64,000 nt of DNA, taken from contig NZ_JADEXQ010000013.1 of the NCBI RefSeq assembly GCF_015207035.1, positions 22,360 through 86,359 of the forward strand, written 5' to 3'. How positions within the stretch are numbered: position 1 is the first letter of the stretch; every line of letters begins with the position of its first letter. Below the pieces are notes generated by a model, which made no database searches, was not told the DNA's origin, and worked only from the letters and a program-made list of their open reading frames with translations. The position numbers and the translations under genes were made by a program. This DNA is from Romeriopsis navalis LEGE 11480. Its GTDB lineage: Bacteria; Cyanobacteriota; Cyanobacteriia; Leptolyngbyales; Leptolyngbyaceae. Below, piece by piece: positions 45,012 to 53,806 of the stretch.

Positions 45012-46679
45012 ATGACGCTTGATCGTACAGCGAGTCTACGGGTTGCACTGGCGGAGACTGACTCGCTCTTTCGCCTCGGGGTGCAACGCTATCTGCAGCA
45101 ATCGACGGATTGGCAGGTTGTCATTGAAACCGGTGATTTCAATCAGCTCCTAGAATTAGTCACGGAACAACAGGCAGCGGCGGGATTGCCTGATGTCTTG
45201 GTACTGGGGTTTCCCGGGGTATCCAATGCGGATGCAGACTTACTGGCATTATTGCGATCGCTCAAACAGGCATTTCCCTATCTGCGTCTGTTGGTGTTAG
45301 CCGCCTTAGAAGATCCGTTGCTGCCGGAGATCTGGTGGCTAGGTGTGGAAGGATGCTGTTGGCGATCGGGCGGCGAAACGGAACTGGCTGAAGCAATTTG
45401 GTTGGTGGCATCGGGACAAACCTATTGGGCTACCGGCATGAAAGCGGCGGCCTTGGGGCAAGCTATCGTCCCGGCGCGCGCTGGCGGTCGTCGTCGTGGC
45501 CCAGGGTCACCCACATGGATGCAAATTGATCGGAGTTTGCAAGCGATCGAGCAAAAGCTCCGATCATCGCAGCTTTCGTTCCTAGAGCGGCTGGTGTTGC
45601 AGGGCCAACGCCGGGAACTGCGGGCTTCGCGCTGGATTACCCAGCGGTTATTGCCGGGCGTGCCGTCGCAGCCAGTGCTGTCGGCCAGTCCCGCCGAGCC
45701 GATTGCCCAGATCCAGCCAACGGCCAGCGTCAGCGGCGTGCAACTGTCGAATCTCTTCGATCGATTTGCGGCGAAGTTGCGTTACCCCTTGGATAACCAA
45801 ACTGATACGCCCCTCGAAATTGATATTTTGCGTTTAGATAAGCAACGGGAGCTGTTTTACCTAGTGCTGCGTAAGTTTGAGCTGATCGTCGATGAATTGC
45901 GATTTTCCCAGGTGCCCCCGGCGAGTCTGGCCGAACAACAGCGGCAGGTGTTAGTTGATTTATGGCAAGCGGTGTTAACGGAGTTCTTTGGGAAATATTA
46001 TTGCGTGTCACTGGGCGGCGAATCGGTCTCGGTGGTGGCGACGCTGACCCAGCAGCAGCAGCGGGCTGAGGATGATATTTTAAGTCGGATTCCCTTGGTG
46101 CCAGAGCTGTTGGGCTACCTGTTATTTCAGCAACCATTACAGGTGGATAACCAGCAATTTCCGGCGAGCTCGCCCGTGGCGGTGGCCCAAGCGGAAGCGA
46201 TTTTGGAAAACCTGGCGATTCAGATTGCCAATGCCGTGATTCAGCCATTGCTCAACCAGTTTGCTGATGTGGAAGCGATCAAACAGGGATATTACGATCG
46301 CCAGCGTCTTTCAACGCGTGACATTGAGCGTTTTCGCAATGATCTGTCCTGGCGTTATCGACTTGACCGCTATGTTGGTGACCCCACAGCAATTTTTGAA
46401 AGTCAATATTGTTTGTTGGTGTTGACCGAAAGTGGCATCGATCGACAAGACATCTATGCGCCCCGCCGCCAAGAACTCGATACCCTCACGGGATTACCGT
46501 TGGCGGTGACCTTTATGCTCGAAGTGCGGGATGCTGTGGCCCCGCGCCTCAAGACCGCGACAGCTTTTGTCGGCAGTGGTTTGGTCTATGTCCTGACGGA
46601 GGTGGTCGGTCGTGGTTTGGGTTTGGTCGGTCGCGGCATTATTAAGGGAATTGGCAATGCCTTAAATGAGCGTCGTTAA
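45012..46679 (+). CDS. DUF3685 protein with N-terminal pseudo-receiver
   Basis: 555 residues. The first 130 look like a NarL-type receiver (LRVALAETDSLFRLGVQRYLQQ, LRLLVLAALEDP, LPEIWWLGVEGCCWRSG), but the phosphoacceptor position is Gly in VLVLGFPG, and the Lys is replaced, so it cannot be phosphorylated normally. The rest matches cyanobacterial DUF3685 proteins: RFAAKLRYPLDNQTDTPLEIDILR, LVDLWQAVLTEFFGKYY and the hydrophobic end ATAFVGSGLVYVLTEVVGRGLGLVGRG. No DNA-binding domain is visible. It begins 12 nt after the upstream gene (GTG 45009 is an alternative start), so they form an operon. Function unknown. Confidence 0.82.
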   Translation: MTLDRTASLRVALAETDSLFRLGVQRYLQQSTDWQVVIETGDFNQLLELVTEQQAAAGLPDVLVLGFPGVSNADADLLALLRSLKQAFPYLRLLVLAALEDPLLPEIWWLGVEGCCWRSGGETELAEAIWLVASGQTYWATGMKAAALGQAIVPARAGGRRRGPGSPTWMQIDRSLQAIEQKLRSSQLSFLERLVLQGQRRELRASRWITQRLLPGVPSQPVLSASPAEPIAQIQPTASVSGVQLSNLFDRFAAKLRYPLDNQTDTPLEIDILRLDKQRELFYLVLRKFELIVDELRFSQVPPASLAEQQRQVLVDLWQAVLTEFFGKYYCVSLGGESVSVVATLTQQQQRAEDDILSRIPLVPELLGYLLFQQPLQVDNQQFPASSPVAVAQAEAILENLAIQIANAVIQPLLNQFADVEAIKQGYYDRQRLSTRDIERFRNDLSWRYRLDRYVGDPTAIFESQYCLLVLTESGIDRQDIYAPRRQELDTLTGLPLAVTFMLEVRDAVAPRLKTATAFVGSGLVYVLTEVVGRGLGLVGRGIIKGIGNALNERR

Positions 46680-46835
46680 TTGCCTTGATGTGAGCCATTG
46701 GACAGGGGCCTCATGACGGCGATCACGATGGTCAATCGGGCGGCCATATCACCCCTGAAAACAACTGCATCATTTTTGAATAAACCGTCTAGACTATAGG
46801 TTCAGACAATGTGATTGCACGATCGGGGAATCCTT

Positions 46836-47657
46836 ATGGGGCTTGACTCTATTCTTGGCGCGTTAGCGTTCATGGTCGGTGGCTATTTGGTTGGTTCCGT
46901 GCGCGTAGTTGATGAAGGCGAAGAAGCCTTAGTCCAGCGTTTGGGACAATACCAGCGAACACTCAAGCCCGGATTGAATTTTGTGGTGCCGTTTATGGAC
47001 GCGGTATTTGTCGAAACGATGCGGGAACAAACCCTCGACATTGACCCACAGGATGTGGTGACGCGTGACAAAGCTTCCCTCAAAGCCGACGCCATTATCT
47101 ATTGGCGGATTAATGATCTCTATAGTGCGTATTATCGGGTTGAAGATTTAGAATCAGCACTGACGAACTTAGTCTTGAGTTCGCTGCGCAGTGAGATTGG
47201 CCAATTGACCTTGGATGAAGTGATCTCTGACATTGGCAGCATTAATGATAATTTGCGCCAAGAGCTGCGGGCCGCGACGACGACTTGGGGCGTGGAGATT
47301 GTCCGTGTTGAAATCCAAAAATTTGATTTGCCGAAGGAGCTGCGTGACGCCCTCGATCGGCAAGCGGCAGCAAAAGCTGAAGGTCAGGCAGAATTGGCCC
47401 GTACGGATGCTGCGGTCAAATCAATTCAACAGCTTTCGAGTGCGCTTTCGGGTTCGGCCGACCCGCAGCAAGTGTTGCAGTTTTTGATTGCCGAGAAGTA
47501 TGTGAATGCCAACTCAGAAATTGGTAAGAGCGATAATGCCAAGATTCTGTTTATGAATCCCGGTAATTTGAATGAAGCAATTACCGATTTGATTACGAAC
47601 AAATTGCCACGTGAAGGTGGGCTGCCCCCAACGTCGGTTGAAATACCGGATAACTAG
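46836..47657 (+). CDS. SPFH/Band 7 (stomatin/prohibitin) family membrane protein
   Basis: 273 residues. One N-terminal membrane segment (about 3-22), then the SPFH domain: VDEGEEALVQRLGQYQRTLKPGLNFVVPFMD, ETMREQTLDIDPQDVVTRDKASLKADAIIYW and LTLDEVISDIGSINDNLRQEL, followed by the coiled-coil RQAAAKAEGQAELARTDAA and a short tail. These proteins oligomerise in membrane microdomains. ATG 46836 follows GGGGAA at a good distance; the open frame begins at 46815 without such a site. It stands alone, with a GC-rich hairpin downstream. Confidence 0.92.
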   Translation: MGLDSILGALAFMVGGYLVGSVRVVDEGEEALVQRLGQYQRTLKPGLNFVVPFMDAVFVETMREQTLDIDPQDVVTRDKASLKADAIIYWRINDLYSAYYRVEDLESALTNLVLSSLRSEIGQLTLDEVISDIGSINDNLRQELRAATTTWGVEIVRVEIQKFDLPKELRDALDRQAAAKAEGQAELARTDAAVKSIQQLSSALSGSADPQQVLQFLIAEKYVNANSEIGKSDNAKILFMNPGNLNEAITDLITNKLPREGGLPPTSVEIPDN

Positions 47658-47710
47658 ATCGGTCATTTGCTAGTCTGGCGATCATCAGAACATATTTGCG
47701 CCTGATACAT

Positions 47711-47738
47711 GCCCCACCACATTGTTATGTGGTGGGGC
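47711..47738 (+). terminator. GC-rich hairpin after the SPFH gene
   Basis: GCCCCACCACAT (47711-47722) pairs perfectly over 12 bp with ATGTGGTGGGGC (47727-47738) around TGTT, 54 nt past the stop. No U-tract follows. Confidence 0.6.
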
Positions 47739-47897
47739 ACCGTGATTTTGATGCATCGTTCCTGGAAGTGCCGCGACCAAACTCCGTATTTATAACCATA
47801 TTTTTGTGAAATAAGCAAATAATCCCAGAAAAACTATTTCGTGATCCGCCAGAGAAACTAAAATAAATCTTAAGACAATTGATAATTCCTGAAAAGT

Positions 47898-48104
47898 ATG
47901 CTTCTCAAGATTTCGCTCACCTTCATCATCTGTTGCATGCTGGAGATTACTGCAACGTTAGGCGATCCCAGTTTGATGCCAGGTTCCGCGGGAGATTTAA
48001 TCAGTCGCTTTGATCCCGATCCGTCAGTGCCACCCCAAACAACCCAGAGTTCTGGAACGCGGCGGCAGTTATTGCAATCCGGCATGGAGCAATTGACGGT
48101 TTGA
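47898..48104 (+). CDS. Small exported peptide with VPPxxTQ..GTR motif (copy 1)
   Basis: 68 residues. Residues 1-22 (MLLKISLTFIICCMLEITAT) are a probable signal peptide. The short mature part is SLMPGSAGDLISRFDPDPSVPPQTTQSSGTRRQLLQS. The VPPxxTQxxGTR motif is also in the 54-residue peptide encoded 300 bp downstream. A PP...GGTR motif near the mature N-terminus is known to me from DUF928-type cyanobacterial exported proteins, so this may be a free-standing or truncated form. The similarity between the two neighbours is the main support that both are real genes. The ribosome site is weak. Confidence 0.5.
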   Translation: MLLKISLTFIICCMLEITATLGDPSLMPGSAGDLISRFDPDPSVPPQTTQSSGTRRQLLQSGMEQLTV

Positions 48105-48403
48105 TGTTGCTGAGGCTAGTGATTTGAGCGGTGCGTGCGGTTTCAATCGGTTGTGTGATTGCCCAACAAAATCCTGGGTATTCTAAATTGTCTGTATAAC
48201 CGCAGACTGTAAATTAATTTATTTGGATAGCCAACAGCGTTTCCCTTCTTGTTTAACTGTTGTGCTGGTTCTATTTACACATGTTAGCGGCTGCAATGTT
48301 AAGTGACCGGGAAGAAACCGAGAACGAAACCAGCAGTTATTCTTTTAAGATCGTAAAATTGCGGTGAAAAGATGCGAATTATTATTGTTAACTGATCGGC
48401 GAT

Positions 48404-48568
48404 ATGAAACGATTTTGTGTTGGTTTCGGGCTGTTAGTTAGCCTATCTGGGATCATTTTCCTCGATCGGGTAAGACTCGTGAATATGTCATCAACCGTTG
48501 ATGGGCAGATCTTTGTGCCTGATACAAAAGTGCCACCCAAAATTACCCAAGGTGCGGGAACGCGCTAG
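48404..48568 (+). CDS. Small exported peptide with VPPxxTQ..GTR motif (copy 2)
   Basis: 54 residues. A hydrophobic N-terminus (MKRFCVGFGLLVSLSGIIFL) is followed by FVPDTKVPPKITQGAGTR, ending at the motif itself. It shares VPPxxTQxxGTR with the 68-residue peptide upstream, while the rest is different. It is convergent with mutS. The 299 bases between the two peptides show no gene. No strong ribosome site is seen. Confidence 0.48.
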   Translation: MKRFCVGFGLLVSLSGIIFLDRVRLVNMSSTVDGQIFVPDTKVPPKITQGAGTR

Positions 48569-48626
48569 GGCTGAGGTGTCACAAGCAGTTAAATGACTGT
48601 TGGTTTGGTCAAGTAAATTGCCCTGG

Positions 48627-51350
48627 TTAGAAATCCTCAAAAAATCCCAGTTGCGCATCATGATCAGCTACCGGTGAGGCCTTGGTGGTTGATGTTTGTG
48701 GGCCGCGCCGTAGCCCGATCGCGATTTTACTGTGTTTCTCAATTTGCCCCATGACCTGTTTGGCCCGTTTGATCACTTGCGGGGGCAGTCCGGCAAGTCG
48801 TCCCGCTTCTATACCGTAGGAACGATCGGCCCCACCCGGTTGCACTTTATGTAAGAAGATGATTTGCTCGGGCATTTCTTTGACTGTGACTTGATAGTTG
48901 GCAACATTCATCAGGAGTGATGCGAGTTCATTGAGTTCGTGATAGTGCGTTGCAAAAATCGTGCGCGATCGAATTTCCGTTGCGAGATATTCTGAAACCG
49001 ACCAAGCAATTGATAGTCCATCAAACGTTGCGGTTCCCCGGCCGATTTCGTCTAGCAATACTAATGAACGATCGGTGGCATGGTTGAGAATGTTGGCTGT
49101 TTCATTCATCTCCACCATAAAGGTGGATTGACCGGTTGCTAGATCATCGACGGCCCCGACGCGTGTAAAGATGCGATCGCAGACCCCGAGTTTGGCGGAT
49201 GTGGCCGGGATAAAACTGCCCACCTGTGCCATGAGCTGAATTAGCCCCACCTGCCGCAGATAGCAGGACTTGCCACTGGCATTCGGCCCCGTTAGCACGA
49301 CTAAATCCGGTGCGCGTTTACCACTGTGGGTTTTGAGCGGCCCGAGGGTGGTGGAATTGGGTACAAAAAAACCGGCGGGTAATGATTGTTCCACCACGGG
49401 ATGCCGTCCATCAATAATTTCGACTTCGCGACCGTCCGTAATTTCGGGCCGGCTATAGTCTTGGTAAATCGCAATTTCGGCTAACCCCGCGAGGACATCC
49501 GCGGCGGCGACGGCCCGGGCCACTTGGCGAATCGTATCGGCTTCCGCCCCAACTTCCGATCGTAACCCCACAAATAAGTCGTACTCTAAGCGGCCCAATT
49601 CTTGTTGGGCGGTCAGCAGCCGATTTTCGCATTCCTTTAGATCGGGGGTAATGTAGCGTTCTTCGTTGGTTAGGGTTTGTTTGCGGATGTAGTCCTCAGG
49701 GGCCTGATCACTTTTTGTGCGCGAAATGCTGATGTAGTAACCAAAGGCTTTGTTGTAGCCGACTTTGAGCGTGGAAATCCCCGTGCGTAGGCGTTCTGTG
49801 ACTTCGAGCTGGGCGATCCATTGCTGATCGGCTTCGACTTGTTGGCGGCGACGATCGAGTTCGTCATCAATGCCTACGCGAATTAAACCGCCTTCAGTTA
49901 AGGATAGTGGGGGTTTATCCACGAGATAATTGCGCAGTTTTTCCGCCAGCTGCCGCATTATGGGTGGGACATTTTGCAAGGCTTGGAGATAGGGGGACTG
50001 CGCGGACTGGACCAGATAAGCCAGTTCGGGTAGCTGTTCCATCGAGTCGGCGAGCGCGACTAAATCGCGCGGTGTGGCCGTACCCGAACCGGCCCGTCCG
50101 GCTAGCCGTTCAAGGTCATAAATCTGGCGCAGGCGTTTTTGAATGTCTTCTCGAAGGACAAAATCATCAACGAGTTCACCAATCGTCTGTTGTCGGGCTT
50201 CGATACCTTGCCGGTCGAGCAGGGGTTGTTGCAGCCAGCGCCGCAGAGCCCGACTGCCCATGGGGGTGATCGTGCGATCGAGGGCCCATAGAAGGGAGCC
50301 GTAAAATACTCCGTCTCGTTGGGTTTGGGTAATTTCTAAGTTGCGGCGAGTCGAGTTATCGAGGGTCAGGAATTCCGTCAGAGTGTAGCTGGTGAGCATT
50401 TGTAGTGGCACTTGCGTTACGTCCTGCCCCAACAGCCCCTGCCCCAGCTCAAATTGCCGCTCGGAGGTACTTTCGAGATATTCCAGGAGGCCGCCCGCCG
50501 CCCGCGTTGCCAGGGGACGTTGCTCACAGCCCACGCCTTCAAGCGATCGCAGTTTAAATCGATTCATTAGACGACTGCGCGCCTCCGCTTGGACAAAGCC
50601 GGATTGGGGGCGGAGGGTATAGCAAAACTGGGTCGGCAGTCCATCCGGCAACTGATCCGAGGTTTGTCCGGGGCGCAGCAATCCGCCCAGATCGGGGGCG
50701 TTGACCGGGAAGAGAATTTCTGCTGGGTGGAGGCGTGTGAGTTCTTGATTTAGCTGGTCGAGCCCGGTGGATTGCGTGGTGAGAAATTCTCCCGTGGAAA
50801 TATCAGCAAAGGCTAATCCCCAATGCGTCTGGGTGATCACGACGGCGGCGAGATAATTGTTTTTACGGGCATTTAGCATCCCTTCTTCAAGCAGGGTGCC
50901 GGGGGTGATGACGCGAGTGACTTCCCGTCGCACCAGTTTGCCTTCGGCTAGGGCCGGATCTTCGACTTGGTCGCAAACAGCAACGGCGTAGCCTTTTTCG
51001 ACTAAGCTCGCGCAGTAACGATCGAGGGCATGGTGGGGAATGCCGGCCAGGGGGACGCGCCCCACCGCTTTACCGCCTTCTTTGCTGGTCAGAACCAGTT
51101 CCAGCTCCCGGGCCACCGTGACTGCATCTTGAAAAAAGGTTTCGAAGAAATCGCCGACCCGATACAGTAAGAGCGCATTAGCATAAGCATCTTTGGTGTC
51201 GGCATAGTGCCGCAGCATGGGCGTTAAGTCTTCTCGCTCGACCGAGCGATGGTCCGCATACTTCACCTCATGTTTGACTAAGCGTTCGGGTAAATCGGCG
51301 GTGGAATTGTCGAGGGAGTTGGAGTCTGGAGATTTGGGAGATTGCGCCAT
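48627..51350 (-). CDS. mutS: DNA mismatch repair protein MutS
   Basis: Recognises mismatches and small loops and, as an ATP-driven clamp, recruits MutL. 907 residues with an extended N-terminus of about 40. Domain I has [16 protein letters not shown], with the Phe-x-Glu mismatch-reading motif (residues FFETF). The ATPase domain has the Walker A GPNASGKS near residue 690, the Walker [17 protein letters not shown] and FATHYHEL. It is divergent from a small membrane protein. Cyanobacteria usually also carry MutL, which is not here. Start ATG 51350 has no clear ribosome site. Confidence 0.96.
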   Translation of the reverse strand: MAQSPKSPDSNSLDNSTADLPERLVKHEVKYADHRSVEREDLTPMLRHYADTKDAYANALLLYRVGDFFETFFQDAVTVARELELVLTSKEGGKAVGRVPLAGIPHHALDRYCASLVEKGYAVAVCDQVEDPALAEGKLVRREVTRVITPGTLLEEGMLNARKNNYLAAVVITQTHWGLAFADISTGEFLTTQSTGLDQLNQELTRLHPAEILFPVNAPDLGGLLRPGQTSDQLPDGLPTQFCYTLRPQSGFVQAEARSRLMNRFKLRSLEGVGCEQRPLATRAAGGLLEYLESTSERQFELGQGLLGQDVTQVPLQMLTSYTLTEFLTLDNSTRRNLEITQTQRDGVFYGSLLWALDRTITPMGSRALRRWLQQPLLDRQGIEARQQTIGELVDDFVLREDIQKRLRQIYDLERLAGRAGSGTATPRDLVALADSMEQLPELAYLVQSAQSPYLQALQNVPPIMRQLAEKLRNYLVDKPPLSLTEGGLIRVGIDDELDRRRQQVEADQQWIAQLEVTERLRTGISTLKVGYNKAFGYYISISRTKSDQAPEDYIRKQTLTNEERYITPDLKECENRLLTAQQELGRLEYDLFVGLRSEVGAEADTIRQVARAVAAADVLAGLAEIAIYQDYSRPEITDGREVEIIDGRHPVVEQSLPAGFFVPNSTTLGPLKTHSGKRAPDLVVLTGPNASGKSCYLRQVGLIQLMAQVGSFIPATSAKLGVCDRIFTRVGAVDDLATGQSTFMVEMNETANILNHATDRSLVLLDEIGRGTATFDGLSIAWSVSEYLATEIRSRTIFATHYHELNELASLLMNVANYQVTVKEMPEQIIFLHKVQPGGADRSYGIEAGRLAGLPPQVIKRAKQVMGQIEKHSKIAIGLRRGPQTSTTKASPVADHDAQLGFFEDF

Positions 51351-51475
51351 GCGATGAACGAGTCGTCAGAAAGTGACAGGTTGAATTGCGTAAACGGTTT
51401 CGTAGTAGGGGAAGACCCCGTTTAGTTGTCCTGAGTCTAGTGCAGTTTGGCAATCCGGAAAAGTGAGCCTTATGC

Positions 51476-51499
51476 GATCGAATATATCGATATTTGATC
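51476..51499. promoter_or_regulatory. Dyad in the mutS divergent promoter region
   Basis: GATCGAATAT (51476-51485) and ATATTTGATC (51490-51499) are complementary at 9 of 10 positions around ATCG. It lies between divergent mutS and the small membrane-protein gene and could be an operator. Confidence 0.35.
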
Positions 51500-51578
51500 C
51501 ACCAGGATCCTGATAGCTCATTTTAGGTCTGAAGATAGCTATACAACGATTATTGAAACGATCCCTACATATACTGTT

Positions 51579-52118
51579 ATGCCTGAACCGGTCCAAGCTA
51601 GTGAAAATTCTGTGGGTAAGTCCCAGCGGCCAACGCCGCCGGAACTAATTCAAGCGGTATCGCTGGAACAGTTGGAGCCACCAGATGCCTCGCCAACGGG
51701 GTCGCAAAAGTCGCCGAAGTCGAATGCGGGGCACTCGCGATGGTGGTCAACGGATGAAGCGCCCGATGCCGATGAGGCCGTGTTTCAATTGGTGTCCCTC
51801 GATCGCTTTACCGCCGATCGGCAGTCTCCCCGTTCTGCTTGGTGGTCTACGGCCTCGGGGACCATGCCCAATTGGTTATTGGCACTGTCTTGGTTGGGCC
51901 TTGGGTTGCCCGCAGTGCTGCTGTCGCTTTACACCTTAACGCAAGCGTTTTTGGGTGAGTCGGATAGTGCAAGTGTGGGGGCCGAAACCAGCGATTTTTT
52001 ATTTGGTCTCGTGATTGCGACGATCGTCAATTTATCGTCGTTAGTCCTGTTTTCCATTTTAGGGCGGGAGACGGCCCGCAAACTGCGGTCGAAGCGACGA
52101 CGTAAGTACAGTCGTTAA
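51579..52118 (+). CDS. Small membrane protein, unknown function
   Basis: 179 residues. The first 95 are hydrophilic, rich in Pro, Ser and Asp with two similar patches, SRWWSTDEAPD and SAWWSTASGT. Two membrane helices follow (about 98-122, NWLLALSWLGLGLPAVLLSLY, and about 143-165, FLFGLVIATIVNLSSLVLFSILG), then a strongly basic tail RKLRSKRRRKYSR. No family is recognised. It is divergent from mutS and convergent with psb32. Confidence 0.7.
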   Translation: MPEPVQASENSVGKSQRPTPPELIQAVSLEQLEPPDASPTGSQKSPKSNAGHSRWWSTDEAPDADEAVFQLVSLDRFTADRQSPRSAWWSTASGTMPNWLLALSWLGLGLPAVLLSLYTLTQAFLGESDSASVGAETSDFLFGLVIATIVNLSSLVLFSILGRETARKLRSKRRRKYSR

Positions 52119-52160
52119 TGGTGGGTTGCGGTACGGCTTGGTCCATGGCCTAATTTATTG

Positions 52161-52196
52161 AAAAAGCCGTCGGGACTTCTGGGTTCCGGCGGCTTT
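52161..52196 (-). terminator. Terminator between the small membrane protein and psb32
   Basis: AAAGCCG (52163-52169) pairs with CGGCTTT (52190-52196), with CGG/CCG continuing inside. On the minus strand it is followed by TTTTT, so it serves psb32, 26 nt beyond its stop; it may also stop the converging gene. Confidence 0.75.
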
Positions 52197-52221
52197 ACGG
52201 TAAGTTTCAACTTGTCTCGAA

Positions 52222-52944
52222 CTAACGGTTACCCATGTATTGGTAGAAGTAGTAAGTTGCCATCGGGATTGCGGTGGACAGCACCAATAGCACAACGACC
52301 CAAGTCATAGCGTTGCTTTCTTTGGTCTCTTCCGGTGTGGCGAAGTTGCGATCGGTGGTAATCACTTCTTTCACTTCCGGCGCACCGGGGTCTTCACCAC
52401 CCGAGAGCACTGTGGAGATGCGATCGCTGGCATCGAGGAAGGCTTGGTTATAGCGATTGCCATATTTCAACGGTACCAAAACTGTCTCTTGGGCAACGCT
52501 CGTGGCAATTTCAGGGCTCATTGCGGCCTGGGCTTGCTCACCTTGGACGATGCTTGTGTTGTTCGTTAAGGTGTCGATGACTAAGAGCGTTTGATTGGCC
52601 TGGGCCGCCGCATCTGGGTACCATCGCTCAAATAGTTGTTGTGTAAATGTGTCGATTGTCTCGCCATAGTCGAGGCGACGCATGGTGACAAAGGTGACGT
52701 TTTGCTGCTGTTTGGCCGCGAGGTCGTTGAGTTGGCTATTAATTTGACCTTCGGTCAGACGACTGAGCAAATCGGATTGATCGAGAATATGTCCTTCGGG
52801 TGCGGTTTCCGGCATCTCAAAGACGCCAGTCGCAGCGGCGGGTGCGGCGAACTGTGTGGTTAGAAAAACGGTGAGTGCTGCACTCAGCAGCAATGCTAAG
52901 CCGCGACGGCCGGCTTGGCGAATTGATTGGAGGAGCGTATGCAT
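52222..52944 (-). CDS. psb32: Photosystem II repair protein Psb32 (TPM domain)
   Basis: 240 residues. A signal peptide (about 1-38, ending FAAPAAATG) leads to a TPM domain (about 50-180): HILDQSDLLSRLTEGQINSQLNDLA, NVTFVTMRRLDYGETIDTFTQQLFERWYP and NQTLLVIDTLTNNTSIVQGE. A C-terminal membrane helix (about 215-235, MTWVVVLLVLSTAIPMATYYF) anchors it. This layout matches cyanobacterial Psb32, which helps protect and repair photosystem II under high light. ATG 52944 follows TGATAGCAATC without a strong ribosome site. The 222 bp to the divergent peroxiredoxin gene contain no feature that I can support. Confidence 0.87.
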   Translation of the reverse strand: MHTLLQSIRQAGRRGLALLLSAALTVFLTTQFAAPAAATGVFEMPETAPEGHILDQSDLLSRLTEGQINSQLNDLAAKQQQNVTFVTMRRLDYGETIDTFTQQLFERWYPDAAAQANQTLLVIDTLTNNTSIVQGEQAQAAMSPEIATSVAQETVLVPLKYGNRYNQAFLDASDRISTVLSGGEDPGAPEVKEVITTDRNFATPEETKESNAMTWVVVLLVLSTAIPMATYYFYQYMGNR

Positions 52945-53166
52945 AATGAAATTTGATGATTGCTATCACCAAATATTAAGCCGAAATGTGTCGGGAGGCG
53001 AATTTTGACCATTCTTGTGGTGCGTGCGTGCCGCTTGTTGTGATCGGGCCTGGGTGCTAAAGCGAATGTGCCAAAAGATGTACGTTACAATCAGGAGCGG
53101 CAATGACATTGGCCTACATGGAATGCTGTTGTTTGTGGCCTTTTTAATTCAGTGAGAAATTGACTT

Positions 53167-53610
53167 ATGGCTCTTGCAGTTGGGGCGATCGCGCCGGACT
53201 TTACGGTTAAAGATACGAATGGTAATACGGTGAAACTGGCCGATTATGCCGGCCAGTCGGTGGTGTTATATTTCTATCCCAAAGATGACACACCGGGTTG
53301 TACGAAAGAAGCCTGTAGCTTCCGCGATAACTATCAACAGTATCTCAGCAAGGGAATTACAGTATTTGGCGTCAGTATGGATGATGAGACCTCCCATAAG
53401 GCCTTTACCGATAAATTCAGTTTGCCATTCCCGCTGTTGGCCGATACGGCTGGTGCGCTTACCAACGCTTACGATGTGGCAATTGAGCGGAACGGCCAGC
53501 AATATTCCCAGCGTGTCACCTACGTGATCAATGATGGCAAGATCGCGCAGGTTTATGAGACGGTCAACACCGAAACTCATGCAACGGATATTTTGGGTGC
53601 TATGGCTTAG
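53167..53610 (+). CDS. bcp: Peroxiredoxin Q / bacterioferritin comigratory protein
   Basis: A thiol peroxidase reducing H2O2 and alkyl hydroperoxides. 147 residues, one thioredoxin-fold domain. YFYPKDDTPGCTKEACSFRD holds the peroxidatic Cys45 and the resolving Cys50 four residues apart, the PrxQ arrangement. VFGVSMDDETSHKAFTDKFSLPFPLLAD and QRVTYVINDGKI are the other conserved blocks. No signal peptide. It is divergent from psb32. Confidence 0.95.
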   Translation: MALAVGAIAPDFTVKDTNGNTVKLADYAGQSVVLYFYPKDDTPGCTKEACSFRDNYQQYLSKGITVFGVSMDDETSHKAFTDKFSLPFPLLADTAGALTNAYDVAIERNGQQYSQRVTYVINDGKIAQVYETVNTETHATDILGAMA

Positions 53611-53806
53611 TTGCGCAGTGTCTGCGTGATGTTGTTGGGGGGTGGCCATGCGCGGCGGCGTGGCCCCTAGTTGAGCGAAGTTGTCTTGGTGCGTCTGAGT
53701 CTTGGCGCGTCTGAATTGTTGCGCCACTGCATAACGCCTACCGAAACTGCCGAAATGCGGCTAAAAAATTGTTTGATTTGCATGTATTCCTGCCACGTGT
53801 GGTGCC

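Noticed and set aside
45730..46248. 172-codon minus-strand ORF
   Set aside because: It is antisense to the DUF3685 gene and Pro/Ser-rich, with no recognisable domain.
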